DNA of 59,175 nt from Nanobdellota archaeon (lineage in GTDB: Archaea > Nanobdellota > Nanobdellia > SCGC-AAA011-G17 > GW2011-AR17), in assembly GCA_013331795.1 (NCBI GenBank), contig DUFP01000029.1:1-59175 (forward strand), in the 5' to 3' direction. The notes beneath the pieces were generated by a model that worked only from the letters and a program-made list of their open reading frames with translations, ran no database searches and had not been told where the DNA came from. Both the position numbers and the translations under genes were made by a program. Positions within the stretch are counted from its first letter, which is position 1. The number at the start of each line of letters is the position of its first letter. Shown here in pieces: positions 50,939 through 59,175 of the stretch.

Positions 50939-52464
50939 AAATATCCTTTTGTTTCGTAGATAATTACTACAGGATATTCTCCTTCATAATACACTTGTAC
51001 TGGTGTAAGATTTGCTGCTCGTTCTGCTGCATAGTTTACATTGCAATCTTGGATATAGCCATCTAAAATGAGATACGGGACTGTCCAATTCTTAATCTGT
51101 TCATCTACTTCTGAAGTATTATATCTAAATGTAATTGCTTCTCGTTCTGAATAATAGACAAAGGGGACTACTTGAGAACATGCAAGTAAAATATCTCCTT
51201 CTTTTGTATGTTCCTTTAGCCATTCTCCTGCAGGACGCTCTTGTGAAAAAGAATATGCTTTGTTTTCAATGAGTGGAGCTGCCCAAGAGATCTGGGAATA
51301 TGCTGAAAGGAGAACAATGATAATGATTGCTGCTGTTCCTAGATATTTTTTTTGTTTTTCTAAAAAGTCTGCGATATATACTACACCTTGTGCAGCAATG
51401 AGGAAAAGTATAGGATATGCTGGCATAATATATCTTTGTTCATAGTATGCTTCTGTTACCGCAAGATATGCTCCAAAAAAGAGTAATATAGAAACCCCCC
51501 ACCAGAGAATATAAAAATCTTTTTTGAGCTTTTCATCTTTATTCTTCCATACTAAATCAAAACCAACAATGAGATTGAGGTAATACACTAATCCTATGAG
51601 GAAGGCGATCAATATGACCCAGTGGAGATAATCTAACATATTTTTAAAAAAGATAAACGTTGTGAAAAAAACAGGGAGGATACCTTTCCCTTCTAATTTG
51701 GCATCTAATTCTTGTCCTTGTAATAGAGAACCATCAATAATGTGGTATACCCTTGGATAAATCTGCCCATAAAGATCATAGTAATGCCCAAAGACAAAGC
51801 TTAGAGCGATTGCTAAACCGAGTATGCCCCACCAAAATTGTTTGTTTTTCAAAAATTTCCATCGTTCTGTACAAAAGAGAAAGACTGCAAGGAAAACAAA
51901 GATAGCCCCTACGGATTCATAAAGAAAAATTCCATAACCAATAAGTAAGCCAGAGAAGATCATATACCATTTGCTTTCCTTCTTTACATAGCCTTTCCAG
52001 AAAAAATATGCAGCTAAAGAATAAAATACCAATGCAAAGGTTTCTCCTGAAAAGCGCAAGGCCCAGAAAAGATGTACCCAAAGAAAAGACATAAAACATG
52101 AGGCTATTAAAGCAATTTTTGCATCAAAGAAGTCTTTTCCTATAATGTAGGTAATCCATACTGCTGCAACTGAGAATAGAATAACTATAAGCCTTTGAAA
52201 TATTTCATTTGCTCCAAAAAAATAAAAAACTCCAAAAATGAGAGACATTCCACGTGCACGCCATGGCGCAGCAACTTCTGGAGTTCCCCAAGCATAGCTT
52301 TTTGCAATGCTCATATAGTCTGCTTCGTCCCACCAGAGTGCTTGATTATATGTTTTGAAGAAAAAATAAAGTCTTAGCGCAAAAGCAAAGATAAGAATGA
52401 GTAAAAATATTTGATTTTCTCTTTGGCTGAGAAAATGTTTTACTTTGCTCTTCAGGCTTTCCAC
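50935..52464 (-). CDS. GT39-type (PMT/ArnT-like) glycosyltransferase
   Basis: This 509-residue polytopic protein is of the GT-C class, with about 11 membrane helices. The first luminal loop contains YNQALWWDEADYMSIAKSYAWG, where Asp-Glu fits the catalytic pair of GT39/ArnT-like enzymes. It would use a polyprenyl-phosphate sugar donor outside the membrane. Acts alongside the STT3 genes. GTG start (52464), with the TATA box (ACCTTATATAGG, about 52484-52496) 26 bases upstream. Confidence 0.78.
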   Translation of the reverse strand: MESLKSKVKHFLSQRENQIFLLILIFAFALRLYFFFKTYNQALWWDEADYMSIAKSYAWGTPEVAAPWRARGMSLIFGVFYFFGANEIFQRLIVILFSVAAVWITYIIGKDFFDAKIALIASCFMSFLWVHLFWALRFSGETFALVFYSLAAYFFWKGYVKKESKWYMIFSGLLIGYGIFLYESVGAIFVFLAVFLFCTERWKFLKNKQFWWGILGLAIALSFVFGHYYDLYGQIYPRVYHIIDGSLLQGQELDAKLEGKGILPVFFTTFIFFKNMLDYLHWVILIAFLIGLVYYLNLIVGFDLVWKNKDEKLKKDFYILWWGVSILLFFGAYLAVTEAYYEQRYIMPAYPILFLIAAQGVVYIADFLEKQKKYLGTAAIIIIVLLSAYSQISWAAPLIENKAYSFSQERPAGEWLKEHTKEGDILLACSQVVPFVYYSEREAITFRYNTSEVDEQIKNWTVPYLILDGYIQDCNVNYAAERAANLTPVQVYYEGEYPVVIIYETKGYF

Positions 52465-52505
52465 TTTTAAGAAAAAAATCTTAACCTATATAAGGTTTTA
52501 GCTTT

Positions 52506-54860
52506 CTATATTCTTTTTACTGCTGCTTGGATATCTACGTCTTTCCAGCCTTTTTTTCTCAGTGTTTCTATGAGCTGTTCTTTTTTCAAACCTTTTGCAA
52601 ATCCTCTTTTAAAGAAATTTACTAAAGGATCATTTGCTGTACTTTCTTTTGGTTTAGATATTTTTTTTCTTAGGAAGAAAAGAAGTGCAAGGAAGATAAT
52701 TATAGCTAAAGGAATTATAATATACCATAGGGATAAGCTTTCTTTTTCTTCTTCACAATCTGCAGGGCAGGATTCCGTATCTTCTGTTCTCTCACAGACA
52801 AAATTCCCACATGTGGAAGCTTCTTCTGTTTCTGAAAGGATAAGGATTGATTGAAAGTCAGAAAGAGATACTGCTTCTGTTGTTAAGTAGTAAAGTTCTT
52901 TTGTTTCTCCCTCTTTGAGATTAATGATATATTCAGCTTGTGTGCCTGTCGTACTTTCCGGTTTTTCTGAATAGAGAAGTTCATTAAAAGAAATAGGGCT
53001 TTGTTCATAGAGTGTTGCAGCCTCTATATCTTTGTTTGCAGTTATTTCTTTTTTGATAAGGATATAGCTCGTTTCTTCTTCATTATACTTTGTTATCGTT
53101 ATTGTTTTAAGTGTTGTTTTGACCGTGATTGCATCTTGCATGGAAAGAATTTCTTTTTGGTCTCCAAGTGTTTCTGGAATATCTGTTATTTTTAGTTCTG
53201 TTGTTTCAGATTTGGTTTGGCTAGTTGTTAGCTTCCATGGGATTTCAGAAAGTGTCTTTTCTATCTCTTCTACAAGAAGACTTTCTTCTGTAAATCCTAT
53301 TTTATTTTTGTATTCTCCTATATCTTTTTGTGTTTGTTCGATTGTAGATATTTTATCTAACATCAGGAGAATAGAATATTCTTCTGTTGTTTCTTCTAAG
53401 AATGTATCAAACGTTTCTGTTGCCGTTTGTATGAGAGTTGTTGCGCTAAGAATTTCGGAAGCATCTTTTATACTCAATGCAGCGTTTGTTGTGCTTGATA
53501 AAAAAGAAATTTCTAAAAGATAGTCTCCTCTTGTTTCTTCTTTCCATTCAAATAATTCTAAAGGAATTTCTATAGTTGCACCTTCTTTTAAAATTTGATC
53601 TTCAATGGCAGTAATATCTGTATCTGGAATGCTTACATCATAAAAAATATTGGAACCTTGTGTTATATCATTATATTCATAAATTAAAGAGAGATCTTTG
53701 AATGTTATTATTCCTTCACTTTCTACACTGATATTTATTGGTACAGTACAGGTATTTGTTTTACAAAGTCCATTGTAAGGGGAAGAGCCTACATAATATT
53801 TTATCCCTGTGAGGACTGCATCGGTGAATGTTTCCCAGTCTTGTGCTGTTATTGTTTTTGGAAGAGTGTTATTGTATCTCCCTGCTTGTGCAGAAATAAA
53901 AAAGTTATTAAAATTTGTTTCTGTGCAAATAGAATTTTCTTCTTGGGGGCAGGTATATGCTGTGTCCGTTTCTTGAGAGTTGTCAAGAGGAATTTCGTAG
54001 AGTGTTTTTCCTGCGTCATAGTCTCCAGATGCAAATATACATATAAGATATTCTCCTTCAATGATATGCTCCATTTCAATCACACAGCTCTTTGTTGTTC
54101 CTGATTCAGGGAGATCACAGCTATCAGAACCACCAGTCCAGCCTATTTTAGGATTTCCTGTAGGAACAGAGAGTGCAAGTGCTTGCAGGTCTCCTTCTGT
54201 AGAGAGCTTTGTATAGTTTGCTGCAATGGTGAGATGTTTTGTTCTTGGAAGATTCAAAAATTCACAGTAATAGGTATTTCCTTTTATATATCCTGTTCCT
54301 TCTTTCGTATTATCAAAGTCTTCTGAGAAAATTTTTGTGGTGTTGTATGCAAGAAATGAGCCTAGGTAATACCAATCTATGGTTCCTTCATTCCCAAAAT
54401 CCATGCTGAGTGCTGTTGGTGAAGTTATTGCTTCTATAGTGAAAGAAACATCGGATACTTCTGCGTATCGAGGAATTTTTAAGCTTAAAAATTGTGAAGC
54501 TGCGTTTGAAAAAGAAAGGGTTTTTATTGTTGCTTCGTTTGTTCCGTTTAGTTCTGAGGATTCATATTCAATGGAATAATTTGCTTTTTTTAGGATTTCT
54601 TCTATAGTATAAGAATAACTTTTTGTTGCAGTTGCGATTGTTATTGTTTCTGTTGGCTTGATATTCTCAGAAAGTTCTAGGAAGAGTGTTCCTTTTATAG
54701 GTGCGTTTATTGCAATCTTGGTGTTGTCTAAGCTTATACTTAGAGGAGATTTTGTTGCTTCAGATACTGTAAAACCTGTGAGTTCAGGGTTTGGAATACA
54801 AAAAAAGCTGAGTGCTAAAATCAATATAGCAATGATAAATAGTATTCTCTTTTCTTTCAT
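52506..54860 (-). CDS. large exported protein with Cys-rich stalk and C-terminal anchor
   Basis: This 784-residue protein has a signal peptide (about 1-21) and then LTGFTV, followed by a mostly beta-rich body with many Thr/Ser/Glu. N-x-S/T sites are numerous (NYSIE, NGTNE, NTTKI). A Cys-rich element (CGNFVCERTEDTESCPADC, about 680-700) precedes one membrane helix (LWYIIIPLAIIIFLALLFFL) and a cytoplasmic helical tail (LKKEQLIETLRKKGWKDVDIQAAVKRI). ATG 54860 is chosen since it follows GAGGATG and the upstream frame crosses TATA-like sequence. Divergent from secF. Confidence 0.72.
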   Translation of the reverse strand: MKEKRILFIIAILILALSFFCIPNPELTGFTVSEATKSPLSISLDNTKIAINAPIKGTLFLELSENIKPTETITIATATKSYSYTIEEILKKANYSIEYESSELNGTNEATIKTLSFSNAASQFLSLKIPRYAEVSDVSFTIEAITSPTALSMDFGNEGTIDWYYLGSFLAYNTTKIFSEDFDNTKEGTGYIKGNTYYCEFLNLPRTKHLTIAANYTKLSTEGDLQALALSVPTGNPKIGWTGGSDSCDLPESGTTKSCVIEMEHIIEGEYLICIFASGDYDAGKTLYEIPLDNSQETDTAYTCPQEENSICTETNFNNFFISAQAGRYNNTLPKTITAQDWETFTDAVLTGIKYYVGSSPYNGLCKTNTCTVPINISVESEGIITFKDLSLIYEYNDITQGSNIFYDVSIPDTDITAIEDQILKEGATIEIPLELFEWKEETRGDYLLEISFLSSTTNAALSIKDASEILSATTLIQTATETFDTFLEETTEEYSILLMLDKISTIEQTQKDIGEYKNKIGFTEESLLVEEIEKTLSEIPWKLTTSQTKSETTELKITDIPETLGDQKEILSMQDAITVKTTLKTITITKYNEEETSYILIKKEITANKDIEAATLYEQSPISFNELLYSEKPESTTGTQAEYIINLKEGETKELYYLTTEAVSLSDFQSILILSETEEASTCGNFVCERTEDTESCPADCEEEKESLSLWYIIIPLAIIIFLALLFFLRKKISKPKESTANDPLVNFFKRGFAKGLKKEQLIETLRKKGWKDVDIQAAVKRI

Positions 54861-54947
54861 TTCATCCTCTTTTTGCTTCTTATTGTCTGTTATATATAAA
54901 AAGCTTGTGCTAAAACTTATAAAGGCTAAGTTGTTTTTTGCAGGATT

Positions 54948-55835
54948 ATGTGGGAGAAATTTCAAGAATTTTATTATCAACATTATAAAAAACTCTTTTT
55001 TGTACCTTTGTTGATTGTCCTTTTGGCATTAGGATCTTTAGTGTATACTTATTCTACTACAGGAGATATTGTTGCAAAAGATGTTTCTCTCAAAGGTGGA
55101 ACTACTGCAACTATTTATAGCTCTGAAAGCTTTCCAGATTTAGAATTGAAGCTTTTAGAAAAATTTCCTGAGGGTGATTTTACTGTTCGAAGTTTAGAGG
55201 CATTTGGTTCTGATACTTCTTTGGGAGTTATTATTGAAGTGAGCACGATTGATGCAGATGCTTTAGAGCCTGCATTGGAAGAAATTACTGGTTTGGAATT
55301 AAATGGGGAGAATTATTCTGTAGAATTTATTGGTGGGAGTTTAGGCGCAAGTTTCTATAAGCAAATGGCAATTGCACTTTTATTGGCCTATATATTTATG
55401 GGAATTGTTGTTTTTGTTACTTTTCGCGTTCCTATTCCTTCATTTGCTGTTATCTTTGCTGCATTTGCAGATATGATTTGTACGCTTGCAGTGTTTCCTC
55501 TTTTTGGCATCAAGCTTTCTACGGCAGGAATAGCTGCATTACTTTTGCTTGTAGGTTATTCTGTTGATACAGATATTTTGCTTACTACTCGTCTATTGAG
55601 AAGACATGATGGAACCTTGTTTGTACGGCTTATTGATTCTATGAGAACAGGTTTAACTATGACTGCTGCTGCAATAGTTGCATTAGGTGTTGGATATATT
55701 TTTTCTAGTTCTTATGTTCTTCAGCAAATGTTTCTTATTATTTTGATAGGATTAGTTTTTGATGTGATTATGACTTATGGTATGAATGCAGGACTTTTGA
55801 TTTGGTATCTTCGAAAGAAAAAGGTGGAGGCATGA
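54948..55835 (+). CDS. secF: protein translocase subunit SecF
   Basis: This 295-residue protein has six membrane helices of the SecD/SecF/RND family. The N-terminal KGGTTATIYS loop and the periplasmic-side domain precede the conserved TM4 region (STAGIAALLLLVGYSVDTDILLTTRLL) and DSMRTGLTMTAAAIVAL. It uses the proton-motive force to complete protein export through SecYEG. TATA box (AACTTATAAAGG, 54914-54925) about 28 bases upstream. The stop overlaps secD as ATGA; secF before secD is the usual archaeal order. Confidence 0.93.
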   Translation: MWEKFQEFYYQHYKKLFFVPLLIVLLALGSLVYTYSTTGDIVAKDVSLKGGTTATIYSSESFPDLELKLLEKFPEGDFTVRSLEAFGSDTSLGVIIEVSTIDADALEPALEEITGLELNGENYSVEFIGGSLGASFYKQMAIALLLAYIFMGIVVFVTFRVPIPSFAVIFAAFADMICTLAVFPLFGIKLSTAGIAALLLLVGYSVDTDILLTTRLLRRHDGTLFVRLIDSMRTGLTMTAAAIVALGVGYIFSSSYVLQQMFLIILIGLVFDVIMTYGMNAGLLIWYLRKKKVEA

Positions 55836-57568
55836 GAAACTATTTTACCTGGAGAGTGTGGATTCTTCTTATTGCTCTTCTTTTAGGGGCTCTTGCTCTT
55901 GCACCTAATCCTTGGGCGAGCGGCGTAGAGATTGTAAGTATAGATGCTTCTAGTGATGCTGCACAGTTTGGTTTGCAAGTTGGACAAAAGATTCTAAGCA
56001 TTAATGGACAAAAAGTTTCTAACGAACATGATGTTGTTCAAGCTTTAGCTTTATTTGATTATCCTGAACAGGAAGTTATTGTTAAAACCTCAGAGGAAGA
56101 AATAAAATATACTGTTACAAATGATCTTGGCTTTTTTGTTGATGAGAATTTGACTATTGTTGAAAGTTCTGTGAATGTTAGTGAAGGAAGTACTTTGCTG
56201 TCTATTAATAGTGAAAAAATTTCTGATCTTGAAGCGTTTGAAGTGTTGTATGATACTCTTATTCCTGAAAAGGTTATTAAAATTGATACTGATGAAGGGC
56301 TTATTGCATATCTTTCTAGGGAAATTCCCCCTCTTGTTGTAAGCGAAGCAACAAAAACAAATCTTCGATTTGGTTTAGATTTTACTGGGGGTACAAGAGT
56401 ACTTTTACATCCAGTCAGCAGTGAGGAGATTACAGATGAAGATATTACTACTCTTATTGATGTTTTAAGCAATCGCTTGAATGTGTATGGACTCTCTGAT
56501 ATTAAAATTCGAAGTGCTTCAGATTGGGAAGGAAATAAATATGTTCTTGTTGAGTTGGCTGGGGTTACAGAAGAAGAAGTAAAATCACTTATTTCTCAGC
56601 AAGGAAAGTTTGAAGCAAAAGTTGGTGAAGAAGTTGTTTTTGAAGGTGGAAAAAGGGATATTCCTTATGTTTGTAGAAATGATGGGAGCTGTTCTGGAAT
56701 TCGCAGTTGTCAACAGTCTACAGAATATTGGAGTTGTACTTTTGATTTTAGTATAACTTTAAGCCAGGATGCAGCGGAACAACAGGCAGCAGCAACAGAA
56801 GATCTTGATGTCGTTTCTGAATCTGGACAAAGGTATCTTAGTGAGCCATTAGATCTTTATCTTGATGGAGAGCTTGTTGATTCTCTTTTGATAGGAGAAA
56901 ATTTGAAAGGGCAGGCAACGACTGGGATTTCTATTTCTGGACCAGGGTATGGAAACACCGAAAGTGCAGCTGTTGAAGATGCAACTGCAAGTATGAATAC
57001 ACTGCAGACCATTCTTATTACTGGTTCTCTTCCTTTTGATTTGGAAATTGTAAAACTTGATACTATTTCCCCTGTTATGGGAGAATCTTTCTTGAAAAAT
57101 ATGCTTTTTGTTGGATTGCTTTCTATTCTTGCAGTAGGGGTTGTTATTCTTGTTCGATACAAAAAATTTTCCTTCTTTTTTCCTGTGATGTTTACTCTCT
57201 TAGCAGAGTTGTTTTTGATTTTGAGTTTTGCTGCGGTTGTTGGATGGAATTTAGATATTGCTGCACTTGCAGGAATCCTTGCAGCTATTGGGACTGGTGT
57301 TGATGATCAGATTGTTATTCTTGATGAAGCTGTACGAGGAAGAAAAGAAACGACTAATACCAAAGAACGATTAAAGAGAGCATTCTTTATTATCTTTGCA
57401 GCATATGCAACAACGGTTGCAGCAATGTTGCCTTTATGGAATGCAGGTGCTGGTTTACTTCGTGGCTTTGCATTGACCACCATTGCTGGAGTCACTATCG
57501 GTGTGTTCCTTACACGGCCTGCATTTGCTTCTTTTATTGAGAAATTAGATGCAGAAAAGAAAGAATAG
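55832..57568 (+). CDS. secD: protein translocase subunit SecD with PDZ-like N-terminal domain
   Basis: This 578-residue SecD has a PDZ-like segment after the first membrane helix (VEIVSIDASSDAAQFGLQVG with SINGQKVSN, about 32-75), and then a second related repeat (VNVSEGSTLLSINSEKISDLEAF). The standard P1 part (LRFGLDFTGGTRVLLHP) and five C-terminal helices (LAGILAAIGTGVDDQIVILDEAV) follow. ATG 55832 is inside the secF stop. Internal cysteines (SCSGIRSCQQSTEYWSC) lie in the extracytoplasmic loop. Confidence 0.92.
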   Translation: MRNYFTWRVWILLIALLLGALALAPNPWASGVEIVSIDASSDAAQFGLQVGQKILSINGQKVSNEHDVVQALALFDYPEQEVIVKTSEEEIKYTVTNDLGFFVDENLTIVESSVNVSEGSTLLSINSEKISDLEAFEVLYDTLIPEKVIKIDTDEGLIAYLSREIPPLVVSEATKTNLRFGLDFTGGTRVLLHPVSSEEITDEDITTLIDVLSNRLNVYGLSDIKIRSASDWEGNKYVLVELAGVTEEEVKSLISQQGKFEAKVGEEVVFEGGKRDIPYVCRNDGSCSGIRSCQQSTEYWSCTFDFSITLSQDAAEQQAAATEDLDVVSESGQRYLSEPLDLYLDGELVDSLLIGENLKGQATTGISISGPGYGNTESAAVEDATASMNTLQTILITGSLPFDLEIVKLDTISPVMGESFLKNMLFVGLLSILAVGVVILVRYKKFSFFFPVMFTLLAELFLILSFAAVVGWNLDIAALAGILAAIGTGVDDQIVILDEAVRGRKETTNTKERLKRAFFIIFAAYATTVAAMLPLWNAGAGLLRGFALTTIAGVTIGVFLTRPAFASFIEKLDAEKKE

Positions 57569-57616
57569 TTTTCATTTCCTAAATCCTTTTAAGTTTCTTT
57601 TTCTTTTTGTGTGTTT

Positions 57617-58423
57617 ATGGAAGAAGATAGGCCATCTCATGCTAGGGAAATTCTTTCTTCTTGTTTTGAGAGATTGCTTCAAAAATATCCAGAGAGATCT
57701 TCTTCTTTCGTTCCATGTATTCATTTCCCTGTTTATACTGAGGCAGATGAATATGGAAAAAAAGTTTCTTTGGATTCTGGTTCTCCTTTCACTTTGCATA
57801 GGATGAATACACAGAACTTTGAATTCCTTGATTATGCAAAAATACTTTTTCTTCCTGCGGTACGCAATAAAGTTCTTGCTGTTGCACTTGGGGAGAAGTA
57901 TCCTTCAAAGGAAAGTGTTTCTCTTGTTATTCAAAATCAACTCTTTGCTATTCTTCCAGAAACTCCTTATTCTGCTCTTTTTCTTGAATATATCCCTGCT
58001 TCCTTTGCAGAGCAGATTCTTCATTTGAAAGAAACCTCTTCACATGTGAGTGGTTTTGCAGTAACTCGCTGCCTTGAAGAGATTCTTGCTGATGGCACAA
58101 GGCATTTTCGTGCCATTCCTTTTTTTGCCTATGATTCTTCGCATGCTACAAAAGTTCCCTTTTATGTCAAACAGTCTCCTTTTCATAAAAAAATTCAATA
58201 TGTTGATCCTATTTATTCTTCTGCTTGGTTTCATTCTTATTATGGTACTCCTTCAGAAAAAATGAAGCTTGTTGATTTTTTTGAGGATTTTATTTCTTCT
58301 CGTGCTTTTGAGTCTCCTTTTTATGAAACATCTTTTTCTTTTGCACAAAAAACAGCTCTTTTAAGGAAAAAAGCTTCTACTTCTATCTCTCGTTTGTTAG
58401 AATTAGCAAAATTAGCACCTTAA
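57617..58423 (+). CDS. hypothetical protein (268 aa)
   Basis: Soluble-looking protein with no recognised family; begins MEEDRPSHAREILSSCFERLL. The centre (LPAVRNKVLAVALGEKYPS) and the C-terminal helical end (ISRLLELAKLAP) give no motif. It has several FHSYY, HLKETSSH and Tyr/Phe-rich stretches. ATG 57617 is preferred over GTG 57611 because a TATA element (CCTTTTAAG) is about 27 bases upstream. It follows secD on the same strand with its own promoter. Confidence 0.5.
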   Translation: MEEDRPSHAREILSSCFERLLQKYPERSSSFVPCIHFPVYTEADEYGKKVSLDSGSPFTLHRMNTQNFEFLDYAKILFLPAVRNKVLAVALGEKYPSKESVSLVIQNQLFAILPETPYSALFLEYIPASFAEQILHLKETSSHVSGFAVTRCLEEILADGTRHFRAIPFFAYDSSHATKVPFYVKQSPFHKKIQYVDPIYSSAWFHSYYGTPSEKMKLVDFFEDFISSRAFESPFYETSFSFAQKTALLRKKASTSISRLLELAKLAP

Positions 58424-58906
58424 TTATTTCTTTTCCACATATTCTTTGATCTTTTCTATTGTATCATAGAATTCTTTTTGTTGTCCCACATCTGCCCAGC
58501 CATCAAGATAATCATCCATTCCTATTAGGGTAAAATCTTTTTGTTTTTTTTCTTTTACAGATATTGCAAGATAATCTGCTTCACTTGGAAGGATACCTCT
58601 TGTTTCATCTTTTCTTTGCTCATTTTGATTGAGAACGGTTATTCGGTAGATATTTTCTCCTAGACCTATTTGTACTCTGCATGCTTGGTATTTTATGTCT
58701 GGATTATCAAATCCTTTTTTATCATTACTGAGATCTGTCCAACATATTTCTTGTGGGATTTCATTTTCTAGGATGTATGTAGCTAGGTTCCTTGCCTTTT
58801 CTGCTTTGTCTGGATGCCTTAGTTCATTTGCTGGACTCCAAGGGAGAGTTGTTGCGTAGGCATTTGTTGTAAGAAAGAGGGTAAGACTTAGGTTTTTTCT
58901 TGGCAT
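58424..58906 (-). CDS. small exported hypothetical protein (160 aa)
   Basis: This 160-residue protein starts with a plausible short signal peptide (MPRKNLSLTLFLTTNAYA, about 1-18). Two cysteines (EICWTD and YQACRVQIG) could form a disulfide outside the cell, and GMDDYLDGWADVG is near the C-terminus. No family recognised. It directly abuts the preceding convergent gene (stop at 58423). The start is uncertain, since no strong ribosome binding site is visible. Confidence 0.5.
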   Translation of the reverse strand: MPRKNLSLTLFLTTNAYATTLPWSPANELRHPDKAEKARNLATYILENEIPQEICWTDLSNDKKGFDNPDIKYQACRVQIGLGENIYRITVLNQNEQRKDETRGILPSEADYLAISVKEKKQKDFTLIGMDDYLDGWADVGQQKEFYDTIEKIKEYVEKK

Positions 58907-58998
58907 ATTTTTTCTTTTCTTTTCTTCCTTAAAAACATCTTATGCTCTACGAAAACTATTTAAATAAATAGAGGTTAGAGAATGATTGAGGTGGTTGT

Positions 58999-59166
58999 AT
59001 GGCTAGTGTTGAAAATCAAATCCTGCTTATTGCTTATATAACTCTTGCAGCAGTTATTGCTATGATCTATGGTATGCGAAGAATTTTCTTATTAGAAAGT
59101 AAAATTGTGAGCTTAGAAAGAGCAATTCTTGGTGATAGAGCAGCTAAATTGAAAAGGAAAAGATAA
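58999..59166 (+). CDS. small membrane protein (55 aa)
   Basis: This 55-residue frame begins MASVENQILLIAYITLAAVI, has one membrane helix (LLIAYITLAAVIAMIYGM) and a charged helical tail (LLESKIVSLERAILG, then DRAAKLKRKR). GAGGTGG precedes the ATG, and a TATA box (ACTATTTAAATAAAT, about 58954-58968) lies upstream. The membrane-helix plus coiled tail pattern looks like a real gene. It runs to 59166, close to the window end, and the TAA is complete. Confidence 0.7.
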   Translation: MASVENQILLIAYITLAAVIAMIYGMRRIFLLESKIVSLERAILGDRAAKLKRKR

Positions 59167-59175
59167 TTTTTTTTA

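Overview
This AT-rich window comes from an archaeon, most likely a DPANN lineage of the Woesearchaeota/Pacearchaeota/Nanoarchaeota type; that lineage is an inference. The archaeal call is firm. The window encodes archaeal ribosomal proteins eL21, eL18, uS13, uS4, uS11, uL13 and uS9, RNA polymerase subunits F, D and N, RNase P subunit Rpp21, Kae1, an XPD-type helicase, STT3/AglB oligosaccharyltransferases, SecD/SecF, and two tRNA genes with bulge-helix-bulge introns. Genes are tightly packed. Many share 4-base ATGA overlaps, and many single genes have a TATA box about 25-28 bases before the start codon, which implies leaderless mRNAs. No rRNA, CRISPR array, insertion sequence or prophage was seen.

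Layout. 1-5.3 kb: translation/transcription operon (rpl21e-rpoF-DUF655, then rps13-rps4-rps11-rpoD-tRNA-Leu-rpl18e-rpl13-rps9-rpoN). 5.3-9.8 kb: orphans, a SprT-like metallopeptidase, a nucleotidyltransferase/HEPN-like pair, RNase P Rpp21, rsmA and a COG2112-like kinase. 9.9-12.9 kb: two exported membrane-anchored proteins. 13-18 kb: YbaK-like deacylase with tRNA-Ile(UAU), YchF, two Nudix proteins, DoxX and an IMPDH-like enzyme. 18-21 kb: two previously hidden small membrane proteins and a redox neighbourhood (FAD-NAD(P)H oxidoreductase, DCC thiol protein, cupredoxin lipoprotein, Cys-rich miniprotein, DoxX). 21-28 kb: Kae1, orphans, an S-layer-like protein and an XPD helicase-unknown-PIN operon. 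27.9-31.4 kb: a giant Tyr/Gly/Ser-rich repeat surface protein. 31.4-36.2 kb: AbrB-PhoU regulator, APH-like kinase, and a GTPase/DUF2073/Zn-ribbon module. 36.2-41.8 kb: complete seven-gene SUF operon led by a Cys-containing HTH regulator. 42-52.5 kb: N-glycosylation island with two tandem STT3 genes, GT2, a GlcNAc-1-P transferase-like enzyme, a flippase-like protein and GT39. 52.5-59 kb: large exported protein, SecF-SecD and small orphans.

How it fits together. The second half is largely envelope biology: proteins are exported through SecDF-assisted translocation, probably N-glycosylated by one or both STT3 enzymes on lipid-linked glycans, and displayed as membrane-anchored surface proteins. 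The SUF operon would supply Fe-S clusters for RpoD and the XPD helicase, both of which show cluster-type cysteines.

Most notable observations. (1) A 29-nt intron at the non-canonical position 29/30 of tRNA-Leu(GAG), embedded in the ribosomal operon, with a clear bulge-helix-bulge. (2) A tRNA-Ile with a UAU anticodon and a 37/38 intron, probably co-transcribed with a tRNA-editing protein. (3) The repeat-built giant surface protein, and an ITGYAV/LTGFTV-type motif shared by unrelated exported proteins. (4) A palindromic operator on the start site of the SUF regulator. (5) Small membrane-protein genes, including an overlapping pair at 18.0-18.3 kb.
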